Numbered from the stretch's first letter, positions 43,167-52,605 are shown. The stretch is 64,000 nucleotides of DNA from Chitinophaga sp. H8 (GCF_040567655.1 NZ_JBEXAC010000002.1:1302001-1366000); one strand, 5' to 3'. The notes: a model not told the origin generated them from the letters alone. Numbers and translations are program-made.

Positions 43167-43204
43167 ACCCGTTTGCCAGGTATGGTAAGCGGGTTCTTGT
43201 TTTA
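43167..43204 (+). terminator. Intrinsic terminator downstream of the ClC gene
   Basis: 12-bp stem with two wobbles (43167-43178 with 43183-43194), loop GGTA, followed by TCTTGTTTTA. Confidence 0.75.
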
Positions 43205-43254
43205 TAGTGGGTATGAACCGGTGGTAGGAGGCAGTAATGTTGGCGGAGGGATGC

Positions 43255-44184
43255 TTACCTTGTAATATTGTTATACGTTGCTACAAAACGATAGAGGTTA
43301 AAGTTGTTTTTGTCCAGCAGCAGGCGGATGTGGTGCTGCAGTTGTTTTTTATCCACGTCTTTCATGCGTCTTTGCTGGATCAGCTGCCAGGCTTTCTCTG
43401 CCAGCAGGAGCAATTGTTTGCCGGGTTCTTTTAAGGTAACAAGCTGATGTTTTTCAATAGCTGTTATCACCGCCTGTATACCATCCTGTTGGGTAGCAAT
43501 GGTTTTAAGCACCGGTATCTCCCATTGCACTTTCTGGCGGCTATGTGCCAGCAGGCGCAGATTTTTTACAAAATCATTGGCATTATCGCGGTCGGCTTTA
43601 TTCACTACAAAGATGTCGGCAATTTCCATGAGGCCGGCTTTCATGGTCTGGATCTCATCTCCGGCTTCGGGCACCACGACCACAATGGTGGTATCGGCCA
43701 CTCCTGCAATTTCTACTTCGCTTTGCCCTACTCCTACTGTTTCAATAAACAGATAGTCGAATTGTGCGGCTTTAATAACGTCACTGATTTCGATGATTTT
43801 GGAGCTGAGTCCGCCCAGTGCGCCGCGGCTGGCCAGGGAGCGGATAAATACACGGGGGTGGTTGAAATGGTCGCTCATGCGTATCCTGTCGCCCAGCAAT
43901 GCCCCGAAGTTGAACGGAGAGGAAGGATCTACGGCAACAATAGCAATCCTTTTTTGCTGCGTTAGCAGTTCACTGATGAGTGCATTGACAAGCGTACTTT
44001 TTCCTGCACCCGGAGGGCCGGTAATACCTACTACCCGGGTATTGCCAGCAGCCGGGAGGTGTTCCAAAAGCTGTTCATAACCGGTGGCTTCATTTTCTAC
44101 AAGTGAAATACAACGGGCTAACGCTTTTATATCACCATTCAACAGTGCGGGTAAATATTGCTGGTACATGCTTGTTTTTTCCAT
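43255..44184 (-). CDS. meaB: Methylmalonyl-CoA mutase-associated GTPase MeaB
   Basis: 309 residues, G3E GTPase of the ArgK/MeaB group that loads and protects the adenosylcobalamin cofactor of methylmalonyl-CoA mutase. P-loop GITGPPGAGKSTLVNAL (about 53-69), DPSSPFNFGALLGDRIRM, Walker B with FIETVGVGQSE, and the NKAD base-recognition motif (VVNKADRDN). The mutase genes are not in the window, which is common. Confidence 0.93.
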   Translation of the reverse strand: MEKTSMYQQYLPALLNGDIKALARCISLVENEATGYEQLLEHLPAAGNTRVVGITGPPGAGKSTLVNALISELLTQQKRIAIVAVDPSSPFNFGALLGDRIRMSDHFNHPRVFIRSLASRGALGGLSSKIIEISDVIKAAQFDYLFIETVGVGQSEVEIAGVADTTIVVVVPEAGDEIQTMKAGLMEIADIFVVNKADRDNANDFVKNLRLLAHSRQKVQWEIPVLKTIATQQDGIQAVITAIEKHQLVTLKEPGKQLLLLAEKAWQLIQQRRMKDVDKKQLQHHIRLLLDKNNFNLYRFVATYNNITR

Positions 44185-44323
44185 GAGTAGTGAATTGCAA
44201 AAATACGCAGTAACTGGCTTTAAACTAAGGTATTATTGTCAAAGTTGATATGTTTATTTACCTTCATGCATTGGTAGCAGCGCCATAACCATTCAGCTGC
44301 TTTTATAATAACTACGATATCAG

Positions 44324-45190
44324 ATGAAAGTCAGTGGATTTACCTTTGTAAGGAATGCTGTAAAATATGATTACCCGGTAACAGAAGCCATCCGTTCTAT
44401 TCTACCTTTATGTGATGAAGTGATTGTAAGTGTGGGCAATTCAGATGATGGCACTGAAGCACTGATCCGGTCTATTGATTCTCCTAAAATCCGTATTACA
44501 CATTCTGTATGGGATGATACCCTGAAGGAAGGTGGCCGTGTATTGGCTGTAGAAACAGATAAAGCCTTTAAGGAGGTGAGTCCGGATGCAGACTGGGCTT
44601 TTTACATACAGGCAGACGAGGTGGTGCATGAAAAGGATTATGATAATATCCGTAAGGCAATGGCCCGTTATAAAGATGATCCAAAGGTGGAAGGGTTATT
44701 GTTTAACTATGTTCATTTTTACGGCAGCTATGATTACGTAGGTGATTCCCGCACCTGGTATCAGCGAGAAATAAGGATTATCCGCAACGATAAAAATATT
44801 GCCTCCTACCGGGATGCGCAGGGGTTCCGTAAGCATGATCAGAAATTGCATGTAAAGCGGGTAGATGCCAGTATCCATCATTATGGTTGGGTAAAAGACC
44901 CGCGCCAGCAGGCCAGCAAACTAAATAACAGCCACCAGTTGTATCATGGGGATAATGGTGTGCCACAATCTGCAGCAGAACCATTTGATTATAGCGGTAT
45001 TGATTCGCTGGCCCTGTTTAAGGGTACGCATCCTGCCGTGATGCAGCAACGCATTAACAGCAGGAACTGGAAATTCGATTTTGATATCAGCCGTAAGAAA
45101 TTTTCTTTTAAAGAAGGATTGCTATACTGGATAGAAAAGCGGACAGGCAAACGGTTGTTTGATTATAAAAATTATAAACTGCTGAGATAG
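44324..45190 (+). CDS. Glycosyltransferase, family 2-like
   Basis: 288 residues with a GT-A fold start: FTFVRNAVKYDYPVTEAIRS, VIVSVGNSDDGTEALIRS, and the metal-binding stretch YIQADEVVHEKDYDN in place of DxD. The sequence lacks a membrane segment, so it is probably cytoplasmic or peripheral. It transfers a sugar in the synthesis of a cell-surface glycan. It is rightward, convergent with the leftward three-gene group at 45277-48036. Acceptor and sugar are unknown. Confidence 0.8.
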   Translation: MKVSGFTFVRNAVKYDYPVTEAIRSILPLCDEVIVSVGNSDDGTEALIRSIDSPKIRITHSVWDDTLKEGGRVLAVETDKAFKEVSPDADWAFYIQADEVVHEKDYDNIRKAMARYKDDPKVEGLLFNYVHFYGSYDYVGDSRTWYQREIRIIRNDKNIASYRDAQGFRKHDQKLHVKRVDASIHHYGWVKDPRQQASKLNNSHQLYHGDNGVPQSAAEPFDYSGIDSLALFKGTHPAVMQQRINSRNWKFDFDISRKKFSFKEGLLYWIEKRTGKRLFDYKNYKLLR

Positions 45191-45276
45191 CCCCCCGGTT
45201 CATTTGCAGGCTATTGTGCCATCCAACCTGGAATCCCATCAGTTTACTGGAAACGCTTGTTCTCTTGCATGCTATG

Positions 45277-46245
45277 CTATTTGCGCCATCCAAACAGTTT
45301 TTTCCAGCCCTTTTTAGGTGGGGCATATCTGGCTTTTAATGCCTCGTATCCATGCGCGGCCAGCTGTGTCTGGTAGGCATTAAAAAGTGTGGTCAGTTCG
45401 GGCCTTGACTGGAAAGTATACAGGTTGGGGTGATATACGGAGATCATGGATTTATTTTCCAGTTTATATCCGCTGAAATGGAAGAATATTAATGGCCCTG
45501 TGGTACCGTCTGCGGCAGACACCTGATAGTTACCATCCGCCTGCCTCAGTTTTCTTTCATCCAGGTTCCAGTATGCCATATTATAGCCCGGATGTTTGCT
45601 GGCAAGGAGCAGGTCATTAAAAAGCACGGGCACCAGCATCAGCCATAACTGGTCGGTAAACAAACCTTTGGAGGGCTTATTGTATGCACCATCTACCAGT
45701 ACATTTTTCCACCAGGCAAGAAATTTTTGCGTACCAGCTGTGCGATTCAGCGCAAAAAAGCCACCGTTGAATGCGCCTCCTCTGAGCATGTTCCTTTGTA
45801 TGCCGCGTCTGGCCTTTTGGGCGATCTCATCATTTTCCCAGATAACGGTACCATTAATATGTGCAGTGAGGATAATATCTTTCGTCTGGAGGTCTTGCCA
45901 TACATTGGATAAAGCTGCTGTTACATAGATATCTGCATCGAAATATACTACCTGCTCAAATCCTTTTTTATGGAGGAGATAATCGGCGAGATAGGGCTTT
46001 AGTGCGCAGCTTAATTCAAATGCATTATATCTTGATTGCATCGCCCCGTAATTTTCCAGGCCAAGCTCTTCAATAATAACGGTGTTGGATATATTAAATT
46101 TATTCAGTTCTTCTTTTGCGTAGTTGTCGGCATTAAATATGAATATAAAAGCTGTGATATCAGTATTATGATTTAATGCAGATGTGATCAGTGTTTTAGC
46201 TTCTGCAATATGACTGGGTGTACAGATGGTATAAACGGCCTTCAT
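45277..46245 (-). CDS. Glycosyltransferase, family 8-like
   Basis: 322 residues. N-terminal TICTPSHIAEAKTLITSALNHN and the DxD metal site in VVYFDADIYV (near 105-112), followed by HINGTVIWENDE and GGFFALNR, resemble retaining GT8-type enzymes. Last gene of the leftward unit GT4 - methyltransferase - GT8; its ATG is 1 bp past the methyltransferase stop, so translation is probably coupled. Its role in a surface glycan is inferred. Confidence 0.75.
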   Translation of the reverse strand: MKAVYTICTPSHIAEAKTLITSALNHNTDITAFIFIFNADNYAKEELNKFNISNTVIIEELGLENYGAMQSRYNAFELSCALKPYLADYLLHKKGFEQVVYFDADIYVTAALSNVWQDLQTKDIILTAHINGTVIWENDEIAQKARRGIQRNMLRGGAFNGGFFALNRTAGTQKFLAWWKNVLVDGAYNKPSKGLFTDQLWLMLVPVLFNDLLLASKHPGYNMAYWNLDERKLRQADGNYQVSAADGTTGPLIFFHFSGYKLENKSMISVYHPNLYTFQSRPELTTLFNAYQTQLAAHGYEALKARYAPPKKGWKKLFGWRK

Positions 46246-46246
46246 G

Positions 46247-46960
46247 TTAGTTTTTTTCTGCTAGCACAATTGTATTTTGATAAAAGTCCTGCTTCTTCGG
46301 CAATAATGCATTCAGGATGGTACCTGTAAGATTGGGCAGCAAAATAAACAAGAATTTCAATATAAATCTGATGGGAGATATTTTCATCAGGAAGCCAAAC
46401 AAGGGTAAAATGTATTGCACATTGTATACCACCATCATCTGAAAGATGGTAGTGATAAAGGTGCCGGATTTATCTGTTGTCAGGAGCGTAAAGCCATTCT
46501 TTTCCAGCAGGTGTTTCAGTGCAAATTGGGTGTACCTGGCATAGTCATTGGGTACTTCGTGTTCATTCCATACAAAAGGGCAGGTAATGAGTATTTTACT
46601 TTTGGGTTTCATTACCCGGTTTAGTTCGGGTAAAATTTCTTCCAGGTTAAATAAGTGTTCAAACACCTCGCTACTGAATACTGCATCAAAGTGTGCATCC
46701 GGAAAGGGAATTGTTTTACCATCATAAAATACATCAATCTCTTCTTTCTCGTGACTATGTCCGTCGCCGTTATAATCCACCCCAATATATTGTTCTACAT
46801 TGAATAACGCTTTGTAAGGCTTTGAGCCACATCCAAAATCCATGAGTACTCCCTGTAATTCACCCGCATATTTTTTGATGGCTTTGTACAAGCCTTTCCG
46901 GACAAAGAAAAAGGGGTGGAACAAATTGGGGTTGAATCCACTGGTTACGCGGTTATTCAT
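46247..46960 (-). CDS. Class I SAM-dependent methyltransferase
   Basis: 237 residues. SAM motif I is LMDFGCGSKPYKALF (about 39-53); the acidic end of strand 2 is GVDYNGDG, and motif IV is FDAVFSSEVFEHLFN. A hydrophobic C-terminal segment (MVVYNVQYILPLFGFLM; FILKFLFILLPNLTG) suggests membrane association. Its position between two glycosyltransferase genes suggests methylation of a glycan or lipid-linked sugar. Confidence 0.82.
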   Translation of the reverse strand: MNNRVTSGFNPNLFHPFFFVRKGLYKAIKKYAGELQGVLMDFGCGSKPYKALFNVEQYIGVDYNGDGHSHEKEEIDVFYDGKTIPFPDAHFDAVFSSEVFEHLFNLEEILPELNRVMKPKSKILITCPFVWNEHEVPNDYARYTQFALKHLLEKNGFTLLTTDKSGTFITTIFQMMVVYNVQYILPLFGFLMKISPIRFILKFLFILLPNLTGTILNALLPKKQDFYQNTIVLAEKN

Positions 46961-46992
46961 ATGTTTTTATTAGTTAAATGTGTGAATGTATT

Positions 46993-48036
46993 TTAGTTGA
47001 TAAGTCCGCGATATACTGAAAGATATGCTGCCGCAGTATCGTCCCAGTTAAAGAAGTTTGCTCTGTCGATGATAGCCTGTGCCGGATGTGTCGTTTGGTA
47101 ATGGTGCATGCCTGCTTCAAAAACCTTTTGCATGCTTTCTGGTTCAAAGCTATTAAAATAGTAGGCTTCTTTTCCGCCAATTTCCGGCAGGCTGGTTTTG
47201 TCGGAGAGGAAGATCGGTTTCCCGAAATGCATGGCTTCAATTACCGGCAGTCCGAATCCTTCTGCCAGGGAGGGGAAGGCAAAAGCGTAACAGTTTTTAA
47301 GATACCAGTATTTATTATCCGCCGGCACAGCACCCAGTAGTTTTATACGGTCTGATATGCCGTGCAGTGCTGCTTCCTGCAGGATCTTTTGTTTGTAGGC
47401 TTCATTAATCTGTCCTGCAATGACAAGCTCCAGGTCGTTGTTTTTCAGTAAGCAGGGCAATACATGAAAGTTTTTTTTAGGGAGCACTACTCCTATTGCA
47501 AATATAAAAGGGCGGGTAGGCTTGTATACAGGCGTATCGAAGCCGGGGTATTCGTGTACGGTAGTGCCGTTATAGATGACCTGTAAGGGTTTATTGCCTG
47601 TATCCAGGTGCTGGTGTACTTCCTGCTTCACAAATTCTGATATGGCAACGATATGATCTACCTGGTTTACATTTTTTTGCAGCCTGCGCATGTACTTTTC
47701 CTGTTTGGCCTTGCTTTTGGCTTCATGCAGGAAGTTCAGGTCATGGATGGTAAGTACTCTCCTGGTACGGGTACTGCGTGTTTGATAAGGAGAAGTTTGG
47801 TAGGTACTGTGCCATACATCAAAATGTTGCTGGTGCGGCAGGTAAAATTTATGGAGAGAGCTTTGCCATAAATAATCCGGCGTTGTGCCAAAGTGCTTCC
47901 CCAGCTTTTTAGGCAGATAAAAGCACAGTTCTTCACCGGCTTTTTTGAGCAATGCTTGTCCCAACTCATGGCAGTACGTGTAAAGTCCTGTGTTAGGGTA
48001 TTTCATTCTTTCACAATCAATCAGTATATGCGCCAT
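46993..48036 (-). CDS. Glycosyltransferase, family 4 (GT-B)
   Basis: 347 residues with a GT-B fold. The C-terminal half carries AIGVVLPKKNFHVLP and the donor-site motif PSLAEGFGLPVIEAMHFGKP (E-x7-E type), typical of family 4 retaining transferases. N-terminal HILIDCERMKYPNTGLYTY and HSTYQTSPYQT match the acceptor domain. First gene of the leftward three-gene unit; 32 bp separate it from the methyltransferase gene. Confidence 0.88.
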   Translation of the reverse strand: MAHILIDCERMKYPNTGLYTYCHELGQALLKKAGEELCFYLPKKLGKHFGTTPDYLWQSSLHKFYLPHQQHFDVWHSTYQTSPYQTRSTRTRRVLTIHDLNFLHEAKSKAKQEKYMRRLQKNVNQVDHIVAISEFVKQEVHQHLDTGNKPLQVIYNGTTVHEYPGFDTPVYKPTRPFIFAIGVVLPKKNFHVLPCLLKNNDLELVIAGQINEAYKQKILQEAALHGISDRIKLLGAVPADNKYWYLKNCYAFAFPSLAEGFGLPVIEAMHFGKPIFLSDKTSLPEIGGKEAYYFNSFEPESMQKVFEAGMHHYQTTHPAQAIIDRANFFNWDDTAAAYLSVYRGLIN

Positions 48037-48304
48037 TCGTTGGAAGTTGTAGGTGCCAATAGGTTTAAGTTATCTTTTATTAAGTTTGTCTGACAGTATT
48101 ATTCATGACAGCTAATTGGCTACCAATCATCTGCCAAATATAAATGTTATTATTTTTATAATATGTAGCATGTACCTGTTGGAGCCGTAAAACTAGAAAA
48201 TAATTTTCCAAACAGGCCGTTTCCACAAGAAGGGTGCGGTGAGTCCGGATAAGTTGGGGTGGTATGTGAGAGAACAGGGAAGTAAGTATTAATTTAGTAT
48301 CACT

Positions 48305-48940
48305 ATGACTAATTTCATTCCAATATTTCCATTAAGTACGGTGGTATACCCGCATGAACATTTGAACCTGCATGTATTTGAGCCAAGGTACAAGCAGTTG
48401 ATCCGGGAGTGCGTGGCAGAGCAGAAGCCTTTTGGTATTCCGGCGGTGGTAGATAAGAAGATTGTGGAGTATGGCACACTGGTAGAGGTGGTGAAGGTAG
48501 AAAAGGAGTATGATAACGGGGAGATGGATATCCGTACCAGGGGTGTGAAGGTGTTTCGGGTGCTGGAGATCATCAAAACCATTCCGGAGAAGTTATATTC
48601 CGGTGCTATTGTCAGTTATCCGGTAAATAGTGAAAAGAGCAATGAAAGGTTGCGGCAGCAGGTATTGCATGCTGTACGGGAGCTGCATAACATTCTGCAG
48701 GTGCATAAGGGGTTCGGCAAGGGAGATGAGGAGCTGACGGCCTATGATCTGGCTCATCATGCCGGGTTATCCCAGGAGGAGGAGTACGAGTTGCTGCATC
48801 TTTTTTATGAAGTGCAGCGGCTGGAGTATTTAAAACGGCACCTGCACAAGGTGATTCCGATGATGGCAGAGATGGAAAAGCTCAAGGAAAGAGTGAAGCT
48901 GAACGGGCATTTCAGGAACTTATCAGCTGATGATATATAG
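48305..48940 (+). CDS. Lon substrate-binding (LAN) domain protein
   Basis: 211 residues. The N-terminal domain alone of Lon protease: FIPIFPLSTVVYPHEHLNLH, FEPRYKQLIRECV, FGIPAVVDKK and RTRGVKVFRVLEI. No ATPase or protease domain follows. Stand-alone LON-N proteins may act as adaptors or substrate binders; their role is not settled. A helical C-terminus follows from about residue 130. Confidence 0.85.
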   Translation: MTNFIPIFPLSTVVYPHEHLNLHVFEPRYKQLIRECVAEQKPFGIPAVVDKKIVEYGTLVEVVKVEKEYDNGEMDIRTRGVKVFRVLEIIKTIPEKLYSGAIVSYPVNSEKSNERLRQQVLHAVRELHNILQVHKGFGKGDEELTAYDLAHHAGLSQEEEYELLHLFYEVQRLEYLKRHLHKVIPMMAEMEKLKERVKLNGHFRNLSADDI

Positions 48941-49165
48941 GAATGGGAAAATTATTGGGAAAAATACCTGAAACAGGTATTTATGAAAGAAATTGGCGAT
49001 CTGTAAATGCGCTGTGGAAGGGGATTAGCGGTAGATAAGCCGGGAACTTTAACGTGCTTTTAACAGGGGGGATTTTGGTTTTTTTTGCTTCCCGCTTTAA
49101 AAATAAGATATTTGCAGACCCGTATTTATTCGGCATATAAGGTTAAAATTCAATATTCGAACTCA

Positions 49166-50467
49166 ATGCATTGGACAAAAGCTAGCATTCTTTGCCTTCT
49201 GGGTGGACTGTTCCTGGCGGCAAGTAATGTTACTGCCCAGGATAATTCTCCGTATTCCCGCTACGGCTTAGGCGACATGAATAACAACCAAAATACGATT
49301 AATCGTGGTATGGGTGGCGTTTCACAAGCTTATAACGATCCTCAATCAGTAAACTATATTAATCCTGCCAGTTATTCCAACTTACTGCTTACTACCCTGG
49401 ATATAGGGATAGAAGGCGGTGTTAAGAATCTTACCAGCAAGGATACCCGGTTCAGTTCCGGTTTTGGTACACTTTCCTATTTACAATTGGGGATACCGTT
49501 GAAGAAGAACTGGGGGATGAATATCGGATTAAGACCCGTAACCCGGGTTTCTTACAATATCCTGCAGAACACAGAAAAGACTTTTTTTGATACTTTAAAG
49601 CTGCCGGTAGCCAATCAATATGAGGGCAATGGCGGTTTATACCAGGTTTTTGTGGGTACCGGTGTTGGTATTGGCAAGAATTTAAGTGTAGGAGCTAACG
49701 TTGGTTATTTGTTTGGAAGCATTCAAAACAGTACCAAGGCTATTTACCCGCTCAACAATTTTATATTTCCTTCCAGACATAGCACCCGTGACACTTATGG
49801 CAGCTTTTTCTATAAGCTGGGCTTGCAATACAAAGCTAAGTTGGGCGATGAGCTGGACCTGACGATAGGAGCTTCCGGAAGTGTGCAGCAAAATCTGACT
49901 GCCCGCCGCGAAACTATGCGGGAAACCCTGTATTATGACGCTTCTTCAGATGAATATAATACGCAGGATACTGCTTTTTATGAAAAAGGTGCCAAAGGTA
50001 AAGCGATCTACCCTCAGGAACTGGGTGGTGGTATCATGTTGCGTAAAGAGGGCAACTGGATGATAGGCGCGGATTTTACAACTACGCAGTGGGACCAGTT
50101 CCGCAGCTATGGTGTAGCGGATTCTGCGGTGCAGAATGCCTGGAAGTTTAGCCTGGGAGGCCAGGTGATCCCTAATGCCAATGGCATGGGTGGCTACTGG
50201 GGCCGGGTTACTTACCGCCTGGGTGGTTATTATGGCCGCGACTACGTAAAACTGAATGGTGTAGATATGCCTATTAAAGGGTTTACGGTAGGGTTAGGAT
50301 TACCGGTACGCAGACAGGCTTATTCTTATCAGTTTACCGCGATCAATATTGCTTTTGAGGCAGGACAGCGTGGTGATAATAAAACAGCACTCAAAGAAGC
50401 AGTCTATAAATTCTCCGTGGGCTTTACTTTGAACGACAGGTGGTTTATCAAGAAGAAATACGACTAA
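49166..50467 (+). CDS. Outer-membrane barrel protein upstream of lptC
   Basis: 433 residues from ATG 49166, where a signal peptide begins (MHWTKASILCLLGGLFLAAS... cut near AQDNSPYSRYG). The frame is open upstream but has no signal there. DNSPYSRYGLGDMN and INRGMGGVSQAYNDP are typical of Bacteroidota FadL/PorV-like barrels. The protein lies 43 bp ahead of lptC, an arrangement I associate with envelope-assembly genes in this phylum. Substrate unknown. Confidence 0.75.
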   Translation: MHWTKASILCLLGGLFLAASNVTAQDNSPYSRYGLGDMNNNQNTINRGMGGVSQAYNDPQSVNYINPASYSNLLLTTLDIGIEGGVKNLTSKDTRFSSGFGTLSYLQLGIPLKKNWGMNIGLRPVTRVSYNILQNTEKTFFDTLKLPVANQYEGNGGLYQVFVGTGVGIGKNLSVGANVGYLFGSIQNSTKAIYPLNNFIFPSRHSTRDTYGSFFYKLGLQYKAKLGDELDLTIGASGSVQQNLTARRETMRETLYYDASSDEYNTQDTAFYEKGAKGKAIYPQELGGGIMLRKEGNWMIGADFTTTQWDQFRSYGVADSAVQNAWKFSLGGQVIPNANGMGGYWGRVTYRLGGYYGRDYVKLNGVDMPIKGFTVGLGLPVRRQAYSYQFTAINIAFEAGQRGDNKTALKEAVYKFSVGFTLNDRWFIKKKYD

Positions 50468-50510
50468 GCCATTTTTACGGGCAGGAATCAATAATGCCAG
50501 TTTTACCAGG

Positions 50511-51089
50511 ATGCTGAGAAAGATACTCCCATATACGTTTTTAGCGGTAACTATCTGTAGTTGTGAAAACGATATGCAGGCCATTATGGACCTGGATCAG
50601 AAAAAGTCTGCTATTGAGGAAGGGGTTGATATTGAAACCATCTTCAGTCAGCAGGGCAAGGTACGGTCCAAGCTGATGGCCCCTAAAATGGACCGGCACC
50701 TGAGTACCCCTCCCTTTGTAGAGTTTACAAAAGGATTGCGGGTATTGATCTATAATGATACTTTGGGGGTAGAGAGCACTGTAACGGCGAGATATGGGAA
50801 GTATTGGGAAAACGAAGGGAATGTGTTGTTGAAAGACAGTGTAGTGGTGATCAACAAGCAGGGAAAACGGCTGGATTGCAGCGAACTGAACTGGGACTCC
50901 AAAAAGGAAATCTTTTATACTTATAAGCCTGTAAAGATCAGCACCCCTACCGATACTATCAGGGGGGCTAATGGAATGGAATCCAATCAGGACTTCTCCG
51001 ACTATAAAATACTGAGCGTAAGTGGTCCGGTGACCATGGAAGACAGTACGGCTACCGCCCCTCCGGCAGATAGTACAGTAGCTGAGTAA
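50511..51089 (+). CDS. lptC: LPS export protein LptC
   Basis: 192 residues. A lipobox-like TICSC at about 14-18 gives the membrane anchor. The beta-jellyroll features of LptC follow (TKGLRVLIYNDTLGVESTVTA; NEGNVLLKDSVVVINKQGKRL; CSELNWDSKKEIFYTYKPVK; written in pieces). LptC receives lipopolysaccharide from LptBFG and passes it to LptA. A Pro/Ala-rich tail follows. Likely co-transcribed with the upstream barrel gene. Confidence 0.88.
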   Translation: MLRKILPYTFLAVTICSCENDMQAIMDLDQKKSAIEEGVDIETIFSQQGKVRSKLMAPKMDRHLSTPPFVEFTKGLRVLIYNDTLGVESTVTARYGKYWENEGNVLLKDSVVVINKQGKRLDCSELNWDSKKEIFYTYKPVKISTPTDTIRGANGMESNQDFSDYKILSVSGPVTMEDSTATAPPADSTVAE

Positions 51090-51115
51090 ATAAGCATTAT
51101 ATGTTATTAAAAATA

Positions 51116-51150
51116 AAATCACCCGACCTGGAAAGGTTGGGTGATTTGCT
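51116..51150 (+). terminator. Intrinsic terminator after lptC
   Basis: 14-bp stem with one wobble (51116-51129 with 51134-51147) and loop GGAA, followed by a T-rich stretch. Confidence 0.85.
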
Positions 51151-51343
51151 TTAACCTATTTTTTAACCTAAAATTTGTACATATATAACCAATAACTATG
51201 CCAGTTTGTTGCATCATTTTCCCGCTTTTTCCGGGGTATAATACCGGAAAAAAAGCGGTTATCCGACAACTGTTCCGGATATACTGGTGTATTTGTTAAC
51301 TGCATGTTAACAAGGGGTTATATCTAACGTTTACCAAGTAAAA

Positions 51344-51396
51344 TATAGCTTTTACGAAAAGTGATTTAGTTGTTCAAAAAACAGCATATATCTTTG
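51344..51396 (+). promoter_or_regulatory. Promoter of small-RNA candidate copy 1
   Basis: Upstream box TATAGCTTTTACGAAAAGTG (51344-51363) and the -7 element TATCTTTG (51389-51396). The box starts 45 nt before the -7, the same distance as in copies 3 and 4 (44 in copy 2). Confidence 0.6.
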
Positions 51397-51401
51397 GTTC
51401 A

Positions 51402-51460
51402 GGTTTTTCATAGGATATGGTTAAAATTTCTGAGGGTGGTATTCTTGCCGCCCTTTTTTG
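51402..51460 (+). ncRNA. Candidate small RNA, repeated family, copy 1
   Basis: Predicted transcript of about 58 nt. Leader GGTTTTTCATAGGATATGG then TTAAAATTT, followed by a terminator hairpin: arms 51433-51440 and 51447-51454, loop ATTCTT, T6 run. It begins 5 nt after a TAnnTTTG element. The flanking sequence, 51090-51665, otherwise shows nothing coding. A different-frame 87-codon ORF overlaps it but is low complexity. Confidence 0.65.
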
Positions 51461-51665
51461 TGCCCTTTAGTGTAATATTCTCACCCTTCCCCCTACTATT
51501 TTTCCGTATTATTTTTTTTATTATTTATTTCCTTCAACATACATTATCTGTTTTATTGGTCCGGAGGATTAACCGCATTCGTCATTTACTACGGCTGTGT
51601 GGGCATAAACAAGTGGTACAATGCCTATATTAGTTGCTCAATAGCAAACTAAAAAGGAATACATC

Positions 51666-52004
51666 ATGGAAACAATCAGCTGGCAAGATTTTGAAAAGGT
51701 ACAAATGCGTATAGGGACGATATTAAAGGTGAGTGACTTTCCAAATGCCCGTAATCCGGCATTCCAGCTGGAAATTGATTTTGGGGCGGAATTAGGGGTA
51801 AAAAGATCTTCTGCACAAATCACCCAATTATATGAAAAGGAGACATTGATTGGCAAGCAGGTAGTAGCGGTTGTAAATTTTCCTGTGAAGCAGATTGCTA
51901 ACTTTTTTTCTGAATGCCTGGTACTTGGAGTGGTTGGCGATAATAAGGAGATTGTATTACTACAACCAGACCGTATTGTAGAAAATGGAAAGAGAATAGC
52001 GTGA
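51666..52004 (+). CDS. csaA: tRNA-binding chaperone CsaA
   Basis: 112 residues, a single OB-fold tRNA-binding domain as in CsaA/the Arc1p-like C-terminal domain of methionyl-tRNA synthetase. ISWQDFEKVQMRIGTILKV at the start, VKRSSAQITQLYEKETLIG in the middle and SECLVLGVVGDNKEIVLLQP near the end match the family. Reported chaperone-like activity in export is established for B. subtilis CsaA. It may have its own promoter, as the small-RNA candidate upstream ends in a terminator. Confidence 0.9.
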   Translation: METISWQDFEKVQMRIGTILKVSDFPNARNPAFQLEIDFGAELGVKRSSAQITQLYEKETLIGKQVVAVVNFPVKQIANFFSECLVLGVVGDNKEIVLLQPDRIVENGKRIA

Positions 52005-52155
52005 TAAATTTAATAGGTTTGAATTGTACCAGCGTTTATTGCTGGCTGCAAAGCGCTTTTATATTTATTCTTTATTAAATAGTTAATTAAATCAATTTAA
52101 TATAATTGATAATATAATTACTCCCAATCCATTATTCTGTGTTTACGAACAATTC

Positions 52156-52207
52156 TATAACGTTCACGGAAATGGGTTAAAAAGCAAAAATCACTACTAT
52201 ATCTTTG
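52156..52207 (+). promoter_or_regulatory. Promoter of small-RNA candidate copy 2
   Basis: Box TATAACGTTCACGGAAATGG (52156-52175) and -7 TATCTTTG (52200-52207), box-to-(-7) offset 44 nt. Confidence 0.6.
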
Positions 52208-52212
52208 CATTA

Positions 52213-52271
52213 GGTTTTTCATAGGATATGGTTAAAATTATTACAAGGGCGGTATTCTTACCACCCTTTTT
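52213..52271 (+). ncRNA. Candidate small RNA, repeated family, copy 2
   Basis: Leader GGTTTTTCATAGGATATGG identical to copy 1. Hairpin arms 52246-52253 and 52260-52267 (one C-A mismatch), loop ATTCTT, then a T run broken by C. Starts 5 nt after TATCTTTG. Confidence 0.65.
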
Positions 52272-52408
52272 CTTTTCTACTCCTGCAAAAACACCCCTAT
52301 AAATGTTGTTTTCCCAATAGATATTTACTCGTCACATGAAAACATATCATAAAGTGTTTTTACTGTGTATGCGTTCACCTTCTTTTTTGCTACGTTCCCT
52401 GGAAAAAA

Positions 52409-52461
52409 TATAGCGTTCACTGAAATGAGCTGAATTTGTCTGTATAATTAGTTGATCTTTA
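52409..52461 (+). promoter_or_regulatory. Promoter of small-RNA candidate copy 3
   Basis: Box TATAGCGTTCACTGAAATGA (52409-52428) and a degenerate -7 GATCTTTA (52454-52461), offset 45 nt. Confidence 0.5.
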
Positions 52462-52466
52462 CTATA

Positions 52467-52532
52467 GGTTTTTCAATAAAGATATGGTTAAAATTTTTCG
52501 GGGCTGTAGTCTTGCAGCCCTGTTTCTATTTT
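52467..52532 (+). ncRNA. Candidate small RNA, repeated family, copy 3
   Basis: Leader GGTTTTTCAATAAAGATATGG, i.e. with a small insertion, then TTAAAATTTTT. Hairpin arms GGGCTGT (52501-52507) and GCAGCCC (52514-52520), loop AGTCTT, then a weak T tract. The stem bases differ from copies 1 and 2 but pairing is kept. Confidence 0.6.
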
Positions 52533-52554
52533 AGGACCTCTGGTTTTTGAAAAG

Positions 52555-52605
52555 AGCTTTGAGCCCCGAGCTATAAGCTGCGAGCTAAAATGCAGCAAAT
52601 GTTTT
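52555..52605. repeat. 7-bp-period AGCT repeat, copy C
   Basis: Heptads AGCTTTG AGCCCCG AGCTATA AGCTGCG AGCTAAA followed by ATGCAGC, very like 6943-7020. Confidence 0.7.

Noticed and set aside
51370..51633. 87-codon rightward frame, Phe/Leu-rich
   Set aside because: It overlaps small-RNA copy 1 and its terminator, starts with TTG, and its hydrophobic content comes from T-rich low-complexity sequence.
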